Below are positions 42,511 to 50,931 of a stretch of 64,000 nucleotides of DNA, one piece after another. The position numbers were made by a program, and so were the translations under genes. Position 1 is the stretch's first letter. Each line of letters starts with the position of its first letter. Location: the NCBI RefSeq assembly GCF_019976975.1, contig NZ_AP024630.1, forward strand, positions 62,001 to 126,000, given 5' to 3'. The notes under the pieces were generated by a model. The model saw only the letters and a list, made by a program, of their open reading frames with translations. It was not told where the DNA came from and searched no databases. This DNA comes from Arthrobacter sp. NtRootA1. Its GTDB lineage: Bacteria > Actinomycetota > Actinomycetes > Actinomycetales > Micrococcaceae.

Positions 42511-43146
42511 CTAGTCCAGTGCGGTGCGTCCGGTTACGACGACGGCGGGCAGCGCACCTGCCGCCAACCGGCGCGCGTCGGGTATTCCGGCGTCGCGCAT
42601 CGCCGCCTGGATGGCTTCCACCAGAGGGACGGGATCTTCATTGGTGGAGAATACCCAGAATGTATCGCGTGCCTGAAAAACCAGCGCGTTCTTTCCGGCC
42701 ACTCCCAGGGATGTCTTTTGCCGAGCCACCAAACGGCGGTCAGGATCAGTGCCATCCGCCGTGGTCACCGCCTTGATGTAGGCAGGTGCGATCTCCGCCC
42801 ACGGAAACTCCAAAGTGGTGTACTGCTGGGAATACCTGGCCACGATCCCGCCGTCGAACACCAGGAGTTTGCGGAAGCTGCCCAAGAGCGTCATTGACCA
42901 GAGGACCAGGCCTGTAAGAGTGCTTGCCACGATGAACAGGACTGGATCCTCGAAGCGGCCGGGTTCCCGCGTGGAGGTGGCGGGACTGATGAACTCACCT
43001 ATTGCGCCGAAAAGGAATCCAACCGCTAAGCAGGGGATGAGGAGCTTCCAAAAGATGCGGCGCGAGGACGCAATATGACGTAGCTGTCCAAGCTCGGGTC
43101 CGAGCCTGCGCTCAGTGCGCCTTACCAGCCAGTTACGGCCGCGCAT
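42511..43146 (-). CDS. membrane protein with PH/YcxB-like domain (hypothetical)
   Basis: 211 residues from ATG 43146, overlapping the RDD gene end by 14 bp. Two membrane segments (about 33-55 and 72-97) are followed by a soluble domain (FRKLLVFDGGIVARYSQQYT, LEFPWAEIAPAYIKAV, TFWVFSTNEDPVPLVEAIQA) with the alternating pattern of bacterial PH/YcxB-like domains. No firm family was recognised. It is the last gene of a four-gene minus-strand operon headed by a WXG100-type protein. Confidence 0.65.
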   Translation of the reverse strand: MRGRNWLVRRTERRLGPELGQLRHIASSRRIFWKLLIPCLAVGFLFGAIGEFISPATSTREPGRFEDPVLFIVASTLTGLVLWSMTLLGSFRKLLVFDGGIVARYSQQYTTLEFPWAEIAPAYIKAVTTADGTDPDRRLVARQKTSLGVAGKNALVFQARDTFWVFSTNEDPVPLVEAIQAAMRDAGIPDARRLAAGALPAVVVTGRTALD

Positions 43147-43768
43147 CAGGGCGCTGGCCGTAGAGATTTGGCAGGTTCTGCCTTTCTGCCTCGGCGGCTT
43201 GGTGTGCGGCGACCACTTTGGGGTCCGGGACCGGCTGGCGGCCCTGCGCCATCCCGGATCGCCGATCAAAAGCTGCAAACTTTGGATCCCACGTATCGCC
43301 CGAGCTCCCGCTGAACGCCGCCAGAATCAGCATCACCACGAAGAACGGGAAGAAGGACCAGCAGATGGCACGCCAGCCGCCCAGCCAGGCGCCCGCCGTC
43401 GTACCGTCCTTGATCCGTACCGAACGCATGCCCGCGGCAGCATCGCCAACGCTGCCCGCAGTACCCCAGATCATGCCGTAAACGAACAAAGCAACGAACC
43501 AGAGAACAGCGTAGAGCGTCAGCCAAAAACCGTCGTTAAAGGCCAGAAGCGAGCCACTGTTCATCAGGGCATTGCGTGCAACGGCCACCATCGCGGCCAG
43601 GATGCCATATCCGGCAAGGAACACGATTGCGTCAAGTACGCGACCCCAGAAGTGGGCTCCTCCGGATGCTTTCACGAAGTATGCGCCGGTCTCGGGATGG
43701 CGGCGTACAGGGCGGCCATTGAGGGCATCAACCAAGCCAGTAGCGGTTTGGGACTTCGAATTGCTCAT
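43133..43768 (-). CDS. RDD family membrane protein
   Basis: 211 residues. The RDD signature is FWGRVLDAIVFLAGYGILAAM (near 40, Arg-Asp), followed by two more hydrophobic segments (FWLTLYAVLWFVALFVYGMIWGT, in parts; WRAICWSFFPFFVVMLILAAF, in parts) with the conserved GMRSVRIKDGT between them. RDD proteins are of uncertain, possibly transport, function and are often located beside type VII secretion genes in actinobacteria. It lies 3 bp after the preceding gene of the operon. Confidence 0.85.
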   Translation of the reverse strand: MSNSKSQTATGLVDALNGRPVRRHPETGAYFVKASGGAHFWGRVLDAIVFLAGYGILAAMVAVARNALMNSGSLLAFNDGFWLTLYAVLWFVALFVYGMIWGTAGSVGDAAAGMRSVRIKDGTTAGAWLGGWRAICWSFFPFFVVMLILAAFSGSSGDTWDPKFAAFDRRSGMAQGRQPVPDPKVVAAHQAAEAERQNLPNLYGQRPDARP

Positions 43769-43771
43769 GGA

Positions 43772-44548
43772 TCAGGCCAGCCCAGCCAGCCCGCCGAGGA
43801 CACGGGCAAGGGTGGGGGCGGACGTCTCCTTCAGCTCAAGGGAGACTGATTCGTCTTCTACGCGGGGGGTAAGCACGTGCACGCTGGTGGGGCCGGTGTA
43901 CACGGTGACAGTTGGAAAGTCGTTCTTATCAGAATTGAAGACCACCACGTTGCTGGCCGCCTGGGTATCGGCCAGGGCCGTTGCGGCGTATTCTTCGAAC
44001 CCGGCCTCAGAGTAAACAGTGGGATCGGTGTCGCGGTTGGCCGCTGTGTTCGGGTCAACGAATTCAGCCAGGCGCGGAGCCAACTGATCCCGGGTGACAA
44101 CGGTGAAGCCGTGCAGCCCGCCTTCGTCCACTTCCTCCAGCAGCACGCCGTCGTCGTGGAGGTAGCCGTAGAGCCAGCGCTTGCCAGTGGAAACGGTGCG
44201 TTCCACGGAGACCACGCTGCTGCCACTGCGGCGCAGTGTCAGGGCACCGGTTATTTCCTCGGTGGCGTGCAGCCGGGTGGGTTCGGTCTCGCCTTCAAAG
44301 ATCACGGGGTAGACGAGTTCCTTGGCAAGCAGTCCACGCAGGGCCACAGCACACATCAGCTCCTTGCTGGCGTCCTGCGCTGTGAGCCACGGAAGGGCCA
44401 CGATTTGCTCGTGCTGGACGCCGTCCAAGGCAACAACCTCTTCATCGGTCAACGTCGGCAAGGCCTTGCCTGTGGCGCTGGCCGACGCCAGGACCTTTGC
44501 CGCAGCCTGTACGTCCCGCTCGGTCCAATTCATGGTGCTGGTGGTCAT
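43772..44548 (-). CDS. hypothetical protein, possible partner/chaperone of the WXG100-type protein
   Basis: 258 residues, soluble, acidic, not recognised with confidence. It begins MTTSTMNWTERDVQAAAKVL and has beta-rich stretches (LTLRRSGSSVVSVERTVSTG, DNVVVFNSDKN-like NVVVFNSDK, TVTVYTGPTSVHVLTP). Its start overlaps the stop of the WXG100-type gene (ATGA), which implies matched expression. Size and gene position recall EspG-like chaperones of type VII substrates, but no EspG motif is visible; this is a hypothesis. Confidence 0.6.
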   Translation of the reverse strand: MTTSTMNWTERDVQAAAKVLASASATGKALPTLTDEEVVALDGVQHEQIVALPWLTAQDASKELMCAVALRGLLAKELVYPVIFEGETEPTRLHATEEITGALTLRRSGSSVVSVERTVSTGKRWLYGYLHDDGVLLEEVDEGGLHGFTVVTRDQLAPRLAEFVDPNTAANRDTDPTVYSEAGFEEYAATALADTQAASNVVVFNSDKNDFPTVTVYTGPTSVHVLTPRVEDESVSLELKETSAPTLARVLGGLAGLA

Positions 44549-45525
44549 CCGAATATCCCTCCGACAAAGTTCCCGACTGACTTGGCGGCATTACCGACCC
44601 CGTCTGCCACCTTACTGCCTACATCCTTGGCGAAATTGCCTACTTCCCGGGCGCCGTCGGCGATGTAGCTGCCAGGGTTCCGGGCGAAGTTGCTGATCGA
44701 ATCCCAGTTGTCCGCCACCAGGTTGCCCAATGCCCAGGCGCCGGCAACGATGCCCGCGCCGATCACGATCGGGGCGCCAATGGGCCCCAGCAAGGCGGCG
44801 CCACCGGCCGTCATGAGCATGATGCTGCCCACCCCGCCCACTACGGACAGGCCGCCGGCTACCCGGTCGCCTGTACCGCGCCAGCCGTCGTGCTCCGGGC
44901 TGATCATGTCGCTGATACCGCCAACGATGTTCAACGGCGCCGCCAAGGCCCCCGCGATTCGAAGGCCCTTGGAGAATTTTGTGGCGTCTTGGAAAGCCTG
45001 GCTGTAGGGAATGTTCGCCTTGAGGTCGGTGATGACGTCAGTGACCTTCTCACCGCTGCGCAACGCGCTCAAAGCATCCCGCAGCACCGTACCGCCAGCC
45101 CGCCAGTTGGTGAGTACCTCGCGGGTCTTGACCCATTCGGCATGACCGAGCTTGCCGTACTTGTAGGCAGTCCAGAGCTGCGCGCCCAATTCCTTGACGC
45201 CCGTTGCTGTGTCATAGACGTCTTTCAGGACGCCCACCGATGTACCTGAGCCGTCATTGTGGCTGGCAAATTCCTGCTGGTTGGCGTGATTTTTGAGCTG
45301 GCCCGCGTTGTCCCTCAGCATGTTGGCGGCCTTCATAAGGCTCTGCCTGTGCTGGCTGTTCCAATCGCTCTTGAAGACTGTGGCATCGCGCCCCTGCCAC
45401 GCCGTTGCAGAGTTGATGGCGTTGGACAACTGTGCGCTCTGCATATTGATGGCGTCAGCAGCCTTGCCCATGACGCCGGCCAGACTGCGAAGCTGCGCAA
45501 TGTCCGCGCCGTAGAACCCAGCCAT
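44545..45525 (-). CDS. WXG100-type (ESX/type VII substrate-like) protein with hydrophobic C-terminal half
   Basis: 326 residues from ATG 45525 (GGGGGT upstream). Residues 1-95 look like a WXG100 helical hairpin: helix 1 DIAQLRSLAGVMGKAADAIN, turn AWQGRDA with W43-x-G45, and helix 2 NSQHRQSLMKAANMLRDNAG. Residues 195-285 are glycine/alanine-rich and hydrophobic (VVGGVGSIMLMTAGGAALLG, IVIGAGIVAGAWALGNLVAD), then comes a tail of near-repeats (GAREVGNFAKDVGSKVADGV). This resembles WXG/LXG-type type VII effectors that insert in membranes, though no toxin domain is recognised. No EccC ATPase is present in the window. Confidence 0.75.
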   Translation of the reverse strand: MAGFYGADIAQLRSLAGVMGKAADAINMQSAQLSNAINSATAWQGRDATVFKSDWNSQHRQSLMKAANMLRDNAGQLKNHANQQEFASHNDGSGTSVGVLKDVYDTATGVKELGAQLWTAYKYGKLGHAEWVKTREVLTNWRAGGTVLRDALSALRSGEKVTDVITDLKANIPYSQAFQDATKFSKGLRIAGALAAPLNIVGGISDMISPEHDGWRGTGDRVAGGLSVVGGVGSIMLMTAGGAALLGPIGAPIVIGAGIVAGAWALGNLVADNWDSISNFARNPGSYIADGAREVGNFAKDVGSKVADGVGNAAKSVGNFVGGIFG

Positions 45526-45613
45526 GTGGAACCCCCTGTGTACATGCGTCGTAAAGTCTCGTCCAAGCCTAGGCGGACCCTGAAGGTGGCGCGATGGGGA
45601 GCAGTGCCCATCA

Positions 45614-45682
45614 AAGCAACGCGAGGTCACTTACGGCCCATGTTTTAGCCAACAATGGGCCGTATCTGACCCCGCGTTGCTT
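45614..45682. repeat. 69-bp palindromic repeat element, family B
   Basis: Arms of 28 bp (45614-45641 and 45655-45682) match at 25 of 28 positions around a 13-bp loop. The arm begins AAGCAACGCGAGGTCAC and ends TACGGCCCAT. It sits in the 279-bp gap between ppa and the WXG100-type operon, upstream of the latter's start, beside a terminator and a family A element. Confidence 0.8.
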
Positions 45683-45688
45683 AAAGCA

Positions 45689-45735
45689 CGACGGCGACTG
45701 GTGCGGTTCACAGGGAACAGCACCAGCCGCCGTCG
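45689..45735 (-). terminator. 16-bp hairpin terminator between ppa and the WXG100-type operon
   Basis: CGACGGCGACTGGTGC (45689-45704) pairs with 45720-45735 with one mismatch around a 15-base loop. It lies downstream of ppa on the minus strand, following the family A element. Its outer arm ACGACGGCGAC matches the terminator at 13986. Confidence 0.65.
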
Positions 45736-45737
45736 AG

Positions 45738-45802
45738 CCCAACTAGGTCGCACTTAGCGCGTTTTGAGCGTTCAAAACGCGCTTAAGTGCTACTCAGATG
45801 GG
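45738..45802. repeat. palindromic repeat element, family A copy 2
   Basis: CCCAACTAGGTCGCACTTAG (45738-45757), centre CGCGTTTTGAGCG, and right arm TTCAAAACGCGCTTAAGTGC...AGATGGG (to 45802) follow the same plan as 41727-41792, with the central stem perfect here. It ends two bases before the ppa stop codon (45805), so it is placed to terminate ppa. Confidence 0.85.
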
Positions 45803-45804
45803 AA

Positions 45805-46293
45805 TTAGTGGCCTTCGGCCGAGAAGCGCTTGATGGAAGCTTCCAGCTCGGCTTCGGCAGCGGCGCGATCGCCCCAGCCTTCAGCCTTGACCCACTTGCC
45901 GGGCTCCAGGTCCTTGTAACGGGTAAAGAAGTGCTCGATTTCCTTGATCAGGAATTCGCTGACGTCGCTGACTTCCTGGATGTGGTCGAAACGTGCATCA
46001 ACCGGGACGCAGAGGACCTTGGCGTCTCCGCCGCCGTCGTCGGTCATGTTGAAAACGCCGATGGGGCGGGACTCAACGATGACGCCCGGGTGGAGGTCGA
46101 AGTCCTGCAGGAGCACCAGTGCGTCCAGGGGGTCGCCGTCTTCGCCCAGGGTGTTCTCGAAGAAACCGTAGTGCGTGGGGTACTGCATGGAGGTGAAGAG
46201 GACGCGGTCCAGGCGGACGCGGCCGGTTTCGTGGTCAACTTCGTACTTGACGCGCGATCCCTTGGGGATCTCGATGGTCACGTCGTGCTTCAT
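45805..46293 (-). CDS. ppa: inorganic pyrophosphatase (family I)
   Basis: 162 residues from ATG 46293 with AAGGAG six bases upstream. Family I motifs: [37 protein letters not shown] (in parts) with the metal-binding aspartates, and [14 protein letters not shown]. It hydrolyses pyrophosphate in the cytoplasm and drives biosynthetic reactions. Gene order ppa-dacB-metalloprotease-tilS-hpt is shared with Mycobacterium (Rv3628 to Rv3624c), with ppa divergent as here. Confidence 0.96.
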   Translation of the reverse strand: MKHDVTIEIPKGSRVKYEVDHETGRVRLDRVLFTSMQYPTHYGFFENTLGEDGDPLDALVLLQDFDLHPGVIVESRPIGVFNMTDDGGGDAKVLCVPVDARFDHIQEVSDVSEFLIKEIEHFFTRYKDLEPGKWVKAEGWGDRAAAEAELEASIKRFSAEGH

Positions 46294-46436
46294 GGCGTGC
46301 TCCTTGACGGGTGTGGGTGGGGCGCGGCAGGCGAAAGTGCAGCCAGCGCCGCCGACTACTATTGAGGATATAGCGAGAGGCCCGGGTTTCTTGAACCGGC
46401 GGGACATTTTCAGGACTGACAGGACCAAGCAACTGC

Positions 46437-47888
46437 ATGAAGGGCGTTAAAAACGGGGGTGCCCGGAAGTGGGTGTCCACGGCGTGGGGGCGCTTGAAAT
46501 GGCCGATGCTGTTGACGCTGGTCCTCCTGTGTCTGGGGGCGATCGTGGTGGCCGGCATGGTGCCAGGGCTCCTCAGCGCACCCAAGCCGTCACCATCCGC
46601 GCCGCCATGGCAGCAGGAGCCTGACCACCTTTCCGAGGCCAACGGCGTGCTTCCTTTGGATCCCGATGCCCCTGTGCCCGTACCGGCTGAGCTTTCGCGC
46701 CTTTTGAATGGCGCCCTGAAACCTTCCGGCGCCGGCAGCATTACTGGCATTGTCATGGACGCCTCCACAGGCACGGTCCTGTTCGACCGCGATGCCAACG
46801 CCAACCGAATCCCGGCGTCGAATATGAAGCTTTTGACCGCCGTCGCTGCTTTGAAGGCGCTCGGTCCCGAATCCCGCTTTACCACCCGTGTGCTGGCCGG
46901 TTCCGATGCGTCAACCGTGGTGCTGACGGGGGGAGGGGACGTGCTCCTCGGCGCAGGTGCCTCGGATCCTGAGGCCGTGATGGGCAGGTCAGGACTTGCA
47001 ACCCTGGCCTCCGATACTGCCGCTTCCTTGGCTACCGCCGGGGTCAAAGGGCCCGTGACGGTGCAGGTGGATGATTCGCTGTTCAGCGGTGCGCCCCTCA
47101 ATCCTGCGTGGAGCCTGGACGACGTCGCGGCTGGCGAAACTGCCCCCTTGTTTTCCCTTGCCCTGAATTCCGGGCGCTACTCACCCACGCTTACCACTGG
47201 GCCGCGTCCGCAGGATTCGGCCGTCACCACCGCCCAGGCTTTCGCCGAACAATTGGCCGCTGTCGGCGTGCAGGTGCGTCCCGGCGTCGAACGCGGCAAG
47301 GGCGTCCCCGCCAAGGTGCTGGCCGCCGCTGAATCCGCGACTGTGAGCGAGCAGGTGGACCTCATGCTGGAGACCTCGGACAACTTCCTGGCTGAGGCGC
47401 TTGGGCGGATGACCGCCATTGCGTCCGGACAGGAAGCGACGTACGACGGCGCCACTTCAGCCGTGCGCCAACGGCTGGGAGAGTTGGGAATCGCCACTGA
47501 TCCCAAGCAGATGCAGTTGGCCGATGTCTCGGGCCTTGCCTTGGAGAACCAGGTCACTGCCCGCCAGTTTGCCGAGGTAGTCCGTGCCATCACCAGCGGA
47601 CCGGACCTGAGTCTTCGGGCGGCCCTGGACGGATTCCCGGTGGCGGGCCTTACGGGCACCCTGGACGACAGGTACGTGGATCCGAGTACAGCCCAGGGTG
47701 CGGGCCTTGTCCGCGCCAAAACGGGGACGCTCAACACTGTCATCGCGCTGAGCGGGTACGTAGTGGACGCTGATGGACGCCTGCTGGTGTTCTCGTTCAT
47801 CGGCAATGGCCTGGAACCGGGTGCGGCTGGAAACAAGGAGGCGATGGACCGTTCGGCATCGGTGCTGGCCTCGTGCGGCTGCCGCTAG
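46437..47888 (+). CDS. dacB: D-alanyl-D-alanine carboxypeptidase/endopeptidase (PBP4 type)
   Basis: 483 residues. One N-terminal membrane helix or signal anchor (about 22-46, [20 protein letters not shown]) and an exported S13 domain. Catalytic motifs are SNMK (Ser128-x-x-Lys131, in [16 protein letters not shown]), SDN (in [13 protein letters not shown]) and KTG (in [10 protein letters not shown]). It trims or cleaves peptidoglycan cross-links outside the membrane. The start at ATG 46437 is preceded by no perfect Shine-Dalgarno. It diverges from ppa. Confidence 0.93.
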   Translation: MKGVKNGGARKWVSTAWGRLKWPMLLTLVLLCLGAIVVAGMVPGLLSAPKPSPSAPPWQQEPDHLSEANGVLPLDPDAPVPVPAELSRLLNGALKPSGAGSITGIVMDASTGTVLFDRDANANRIPASNMKLLTAVAALKALGPESRFTTRVLAGSDASTVVLTGGGDVLLGAGASDPEAVMGRSGLATLASDTAASLATAGVKGPVTVQVDDSLFSGAPLNPAWSLDDVAAGETAPLFSLALNSGRYSPTLTTGPRPQDSAVTTAQAFAEQLAAVGVQVRPGVERGKGVPAKVLAAAESATVSEQVDLMLETSDNFLAEALGRMTAIASGQEATYDGATSAVRQRLGELGIATDPKQMQLADVSGLALENQVTARQFAEVVRAITSGPDLSLRAALDGFPVAGLTGTLDDRYVDPSTAQGAGLVRAKTGTLNTVIALSGYVVDADGRLLVFSFIGNGLEPGAAGNKEAMDRSASVLASCGCR

Positions 47889-47961
47889 CTCACCTACTCG
47901 GGTGGAGTGAGGGTCAGCGCGGAGCGAACTTAAAGGCCCATTGCCAGCCTCATGTGGTGTG

Positions 47962-49092
47962 ATGGACCGTATGGTGTCATCTGCCCGAGATTCGTCAGCA
48001 GGGGCCCCGTCCCTGATCAATTGGGACCTGGCCGCCTCCACGGCTGCCCGGCTTACCCCGCCCGGTCCAGCGCTGAGCGCCGGGGAAATCGGCAAGGCGG
48101 TGGAGAACCTGCGCTTCAACGCCGATATCTCCGTGCCACATGTCCATGACATCACGGGGCTTGAAGCGGCGCGGGACCTGCGGGACTCGCACGTTCTCGT
48201 GGTGGACCGTGCCTCATGGTCCAAGGCCAACACCCAGAGCTTCTCCGTCATGCTCCAGCCTATTCTGGAGAAAATGCTGGAGTCCCGTGGCAGCCTGTCC
48301 ATGACACCTGCTGCGGCTGCAGCCAGCGGAGCCATCACCGGCAGCCAACTCGGCGCCATCCTTGCTTTCCTGTCCAGTAAAGTCCTGGGCCAATACGATC
48401 CGTTCGCGGCCCTGGCCCCGGGCGCCCGCGTTCCTTCGGGCGGGCGGCTACTCCTTGTTGCACCCAACATCATCTCCGTCGAACGCGAACTCAACGTGCA
48501 CCCGGACGACTTCAGGCTCTGGGTATGCCTTCACGAGCAAACGCACCGCGTTCAGTTCGCCGCAGCACCGTGGCTGCGGGACCACATGCTCGCCGAAATC
48601 GAAAAGCTCAGCAGCCATCTGCTGGGCAACATGGATTCCCTGGTTGAACGGGCGGCCGCGGTGGCCAAATCCCTGAAGGACCGTGCTGCATCCGGGAACG
48701 TGCCCAGCCGGGGCGCAATTCTGGACCTGCTGCAGGATCCCGAGGAGAAGGCTTCCCTATCCCACATCACTGCCGTCATGAGCCTCCTCGAAGGTCATGC
48801 CAATGTGGTGATGGATGCGGTGGATTCCAGCATCGTCCCGTCCGTGAAGACGATCCGCCAGCGGTTCAATGACCGCGGCAAGGACCGCGGCATCATCGAG
48901 AAGTTCATCCGTAACCTCCTCGGTCTCGACGCCAAGATGCGCCAGTACACAGATGGTGCAAAGTTCGTGCGCGAGGTTGTTGCGGTAGGCGGCATGGAAG
49001 GCTTCAACCGGGTGTGGAACTCGGCCGAAAACCTCCCCACCGAGGAAGAGATCCACAATTCCAGGATGTGGCTCGAGCGGATGGGGCTTTGA
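47962..49092 (+). CDS. zinc-dependent metalloprotease (DUF2342/F420-biosynthesis-associated family)
   Basis: About 376 residues from ATG 47962 (ATG 47971 is also possible). The zinc motif HEQTH is at residues 191-195 in LHEQTHRVQFAAAPWLRDHM (in parts), and a second conserved segment, LEGHANVVMDAVD, supplies the likely third ligand. Homologues are found across actinobacteria next to tilS (Rv3626c in M. tuberculosis); function is unknown despite a 'coenzyme F420 biosynthesis associated' family name. No signal peptide is apparent. The stop overlaps the tilS start (TTGA). Confidence 0.88.
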   Translation: MDRMVSSARDSSAGAPSLINWDLAASTAARLTPPGPALSAGEIGKAVENLRFNADISVPHVHDITGLEAARDLRDSHVLVVDRASWSKANTQSFSVMLQPILEKMLESRGSLSMTPAAAAASGAITGSQLGAILAFLSSKVLGQYDPFAALAPGARVPSGGRLLLVAPNIISVERELNVHPDDFRLWVCLHEQTHRVQFAAAPWLRDHMLAEIEKLSSHLLGNMDSLVERAAAVAKSLKDRAASGNVPSRGAILDLLQDPEEKASLSHITAVMSLLEGHANVVMDAVDSSIVPSVKTIRQRFNDRGKDRGIIEKFIRNLLGLDAKMRQYTDGAKFVREVVAVGGMEGFNRVWNSAENLPTEEEIHNSRMWLERMGL

Positions 49093-50300
49093 GCGCACCC
49101 GTATTTGATGGCCCCTCACATGGCGGTTCCAGCAGTGGTTCTGACAACGGTTCCGAGCATGCAGCAACAGGCAAGGGCCGACGCCGGCCCGGCCGTTTGG
49201 CGCCAGTCGTCGGCAAGGCGCGGAAGCAGTTGCAAAACGCCTTGGCCGCTGCGGGTTACCCGGAACGTGTGCTCGTAGCCTGCAGCGGAGGACCGGATTC
49301 GCTTGCGCTCGCCGCGGTGGCTGGATACTTCGCCCGGCGCGGCCACGTGGACGGGCATCCTATTTCGGTGGCCGGCGTGGTTGTCGACCACCAACTTCAG
49401 GCTGGCTCGGCAGACGTAGCTTCCCGGACGGCAGCTGTCCTGGGGGAACTGGGCCTCTCACCTGTGGAAGTCCGTACGGTGGAGGTCGCGTCCACTGGGT
49501 TCGGGCCCGAAGCTGCGGCCCGCGATGCCCGGCACGCAGCCCTCGAGGCGGCTGCGGATGACCTTGGCTGCGATCACATCCTGCTGGGGCACACCTTGGA
49601 CGACCAAGCCGAACAGGTGCTCCTGGGCTTGGCCCGTGGTTCCGGCACCCGTTCTTTGGCCGGCATGAGGCCAATCCGGGGACGCCTGATGAGGCCCTTC
49701 CTTGGCCTGCGGCGGGAAGAGACCCTGGAAATCTGCGAGGTCGAGGAACTGCAGCCGTGGCATGATCCGAGCAACAGTGACTCTGCCTTCGCGCGCTCGC
49801 GGACACGCGTCGAGGTCATGCCGGTCCTCGAAGAAAAGCTGGGGCCGGGCGTTGCCGAGTCTTTGGCACGGACAGCCGCAATCCTTCAGCAGGACGCGGA
49901 TTTCCTTGAGGATCTCGCAAACGAGACGTATCTCTCGCTGGTCCAGCGAACCGACGACGGCGCGTGGTTGCCAGAGGATGCCGTCCGCGGACTTCCTGCA
50001 GCGCTGAGGTTCCGAGTCATCGCCAAGGCAGCTGCCGACGTCGGGGGCCAACAACCCGGTTACGGACGGCTCCAGGCCGCGGAAGCGCTGCTTCGCCGCC
50101 AGGGTTCTGCCGGTCCTGTGGAACTTCCCGGCCACGTCAGTGTCTATCGCCTGTCGCTGAGTGATTTGGAGCAGGAACGGGCGGGTTCTTCCATTGCGTC
50201 GCCTGCTGCCGGGACGGGTGATTCGACCACCGGCGGTCCCCGGGAAGCCGCACCCTGTGGGAAGCTAGTATTCCGGCATCAGAAATCGCCCCAACAGTAG
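49089..50300 (+). CDS. tilS: tRNA(Ile)-lysidine synthase
   Basis: About 403 residues from the TTG at 49089, which overlaps the metalloprotease stop. After a variable 60-residue N-terminus comes the PP-loop ATPase motif [12 protein letters not shown], then [31 protein letters not shown] (in parts) and [17 protein letters not shown]. TilS modifies C34 of tRNA-Ile2 with lysine so that it reads AUA. The C-terminus is Ser/Gly/Pro-rich and short compared with E. coli TilS, as usual in actinobacteria. Confidence 0.93.
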   Translation: MSAPVFDGPSHGGSSSGSDNGSEHAATGKGRRRPGRLAPVVGKARKQLQNALAAAGYPERVLVACSGGPDSLALAAVAGYFARRGHVDGHPISVAGVVVDHQLQAGSADVASRTAAVLGELGLSPVEVRTVEVASTGFGPEAAARDARHAALEAAADDLGCDHILLGHTLDDQAEQVLLGLARGSGTRSLAGMRPIRGRLMRPFLGLRREETLEICEVEELQPWHDPSNSDSAFARSRTRVEVMPVLEEKLGPGVAESLARTAAILQQDADFLEDLANETYLSLVQRTDDGAWLPEDAVRGLPAALRFRVIAKAAADVGGQQPGYGRLQAAEALLRRQGSAGPVELPGHVSVYRLSLSDLEQERAGSSIASPAAGTGDSTTGGPREAAPCGKLVFRHQKSPQQ

Positions 50301-50331
50301 CCGCACCCGAGCATCAAAACAGGAGCCATTG

Positions 50332-50883
50332 GTGGATTCAAACGACGTCCAGGCAGATCTCAAGCACGTTCTTTACACCAAAGAGCAGATCCAAACGCGA
50401 ATCGCTGAACTGGCGGCGCAGATCGACAAAGACTACGAAGGCCGCGAACTGCTGATCGTCGGTGTCCTCAAGGGTGCCGTCATGGTCATGGCGGACCTGG
50501 CGCGGGCCTTGCACAGCCACGTCAGCATGGACTGGATGGCAGTCTCTTCCTATGGCTCCGGCACCCAGTCCTCGGGCGTTGTCCGGATCCTCAAGGACCT
50601 CGATACCGACCTCATGGGCAAGGACGTGCTGATCGTCGAGGACATCATCGACTCCGGCCTCACACTTTCATGGCTCAAGTCCAACCTTGAATCCCGCGGT
50701 ACGGCCAGCGTTGAGATCTGCACCGCTTTCCGTAAGCCGACCGCCGCCAAGGTCGAGATCGACGTCAAGTACGTCGGCTACGACATCCCCAACGAATTCG
50801 TTGTGGGCTACGGCCTGGACTACGCCGAGAAGTACCGCAACCTGGACTTCGTGGGCACGCTTGCCCCGCACGTTTACGAGTAA
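50332..50883 (+). CDS. hpt: hypoxanthine (guanine) phosphoribosyltransferase
   Basis: 183 residues from GTG 50332, six bases after AGGAG; a TTG three bases earlier is too close to it. Motifs: [18 protein letters not shown], the flexible loop [11 protein letters not shown], and the PRPP-binding [10 protein letters not shown]. It salvages hypoxanthine and guanine to IMP/GMP. It follows tilS by 31 bp, as in most actinobacteria and in B. subtilis. Confidence 0.95.
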   Translation: MDSNDVQADLKHVLYTKEQIQTRIAELAAQIDKDYEGRELLIVGVLKGAVMVMADLARALHSHVSMDWMAVSSYGSGTQSSGVVRILKDLDTDLMGKDVLIVEDIIDSGLTLSWLKSNLESRGTASVEICTAFRKPTAAKVEIDVKYVGYDIPNEFVVGYGLDYAEKYRNLDFVGTLAPHVYE

Positions 50884-50931
50884 CCACCCTTACTTACGCC
50901 CTTCACCGGACCATAAGGACGTGGGAAGCCG

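Noticed and set aside
42511..45525. Complete type VII secretion locus
   Set aside because: No EccB, EccC, EccD, EccE or mycosin gene is present; only a WXG100-type protein and candidate partners are visible.
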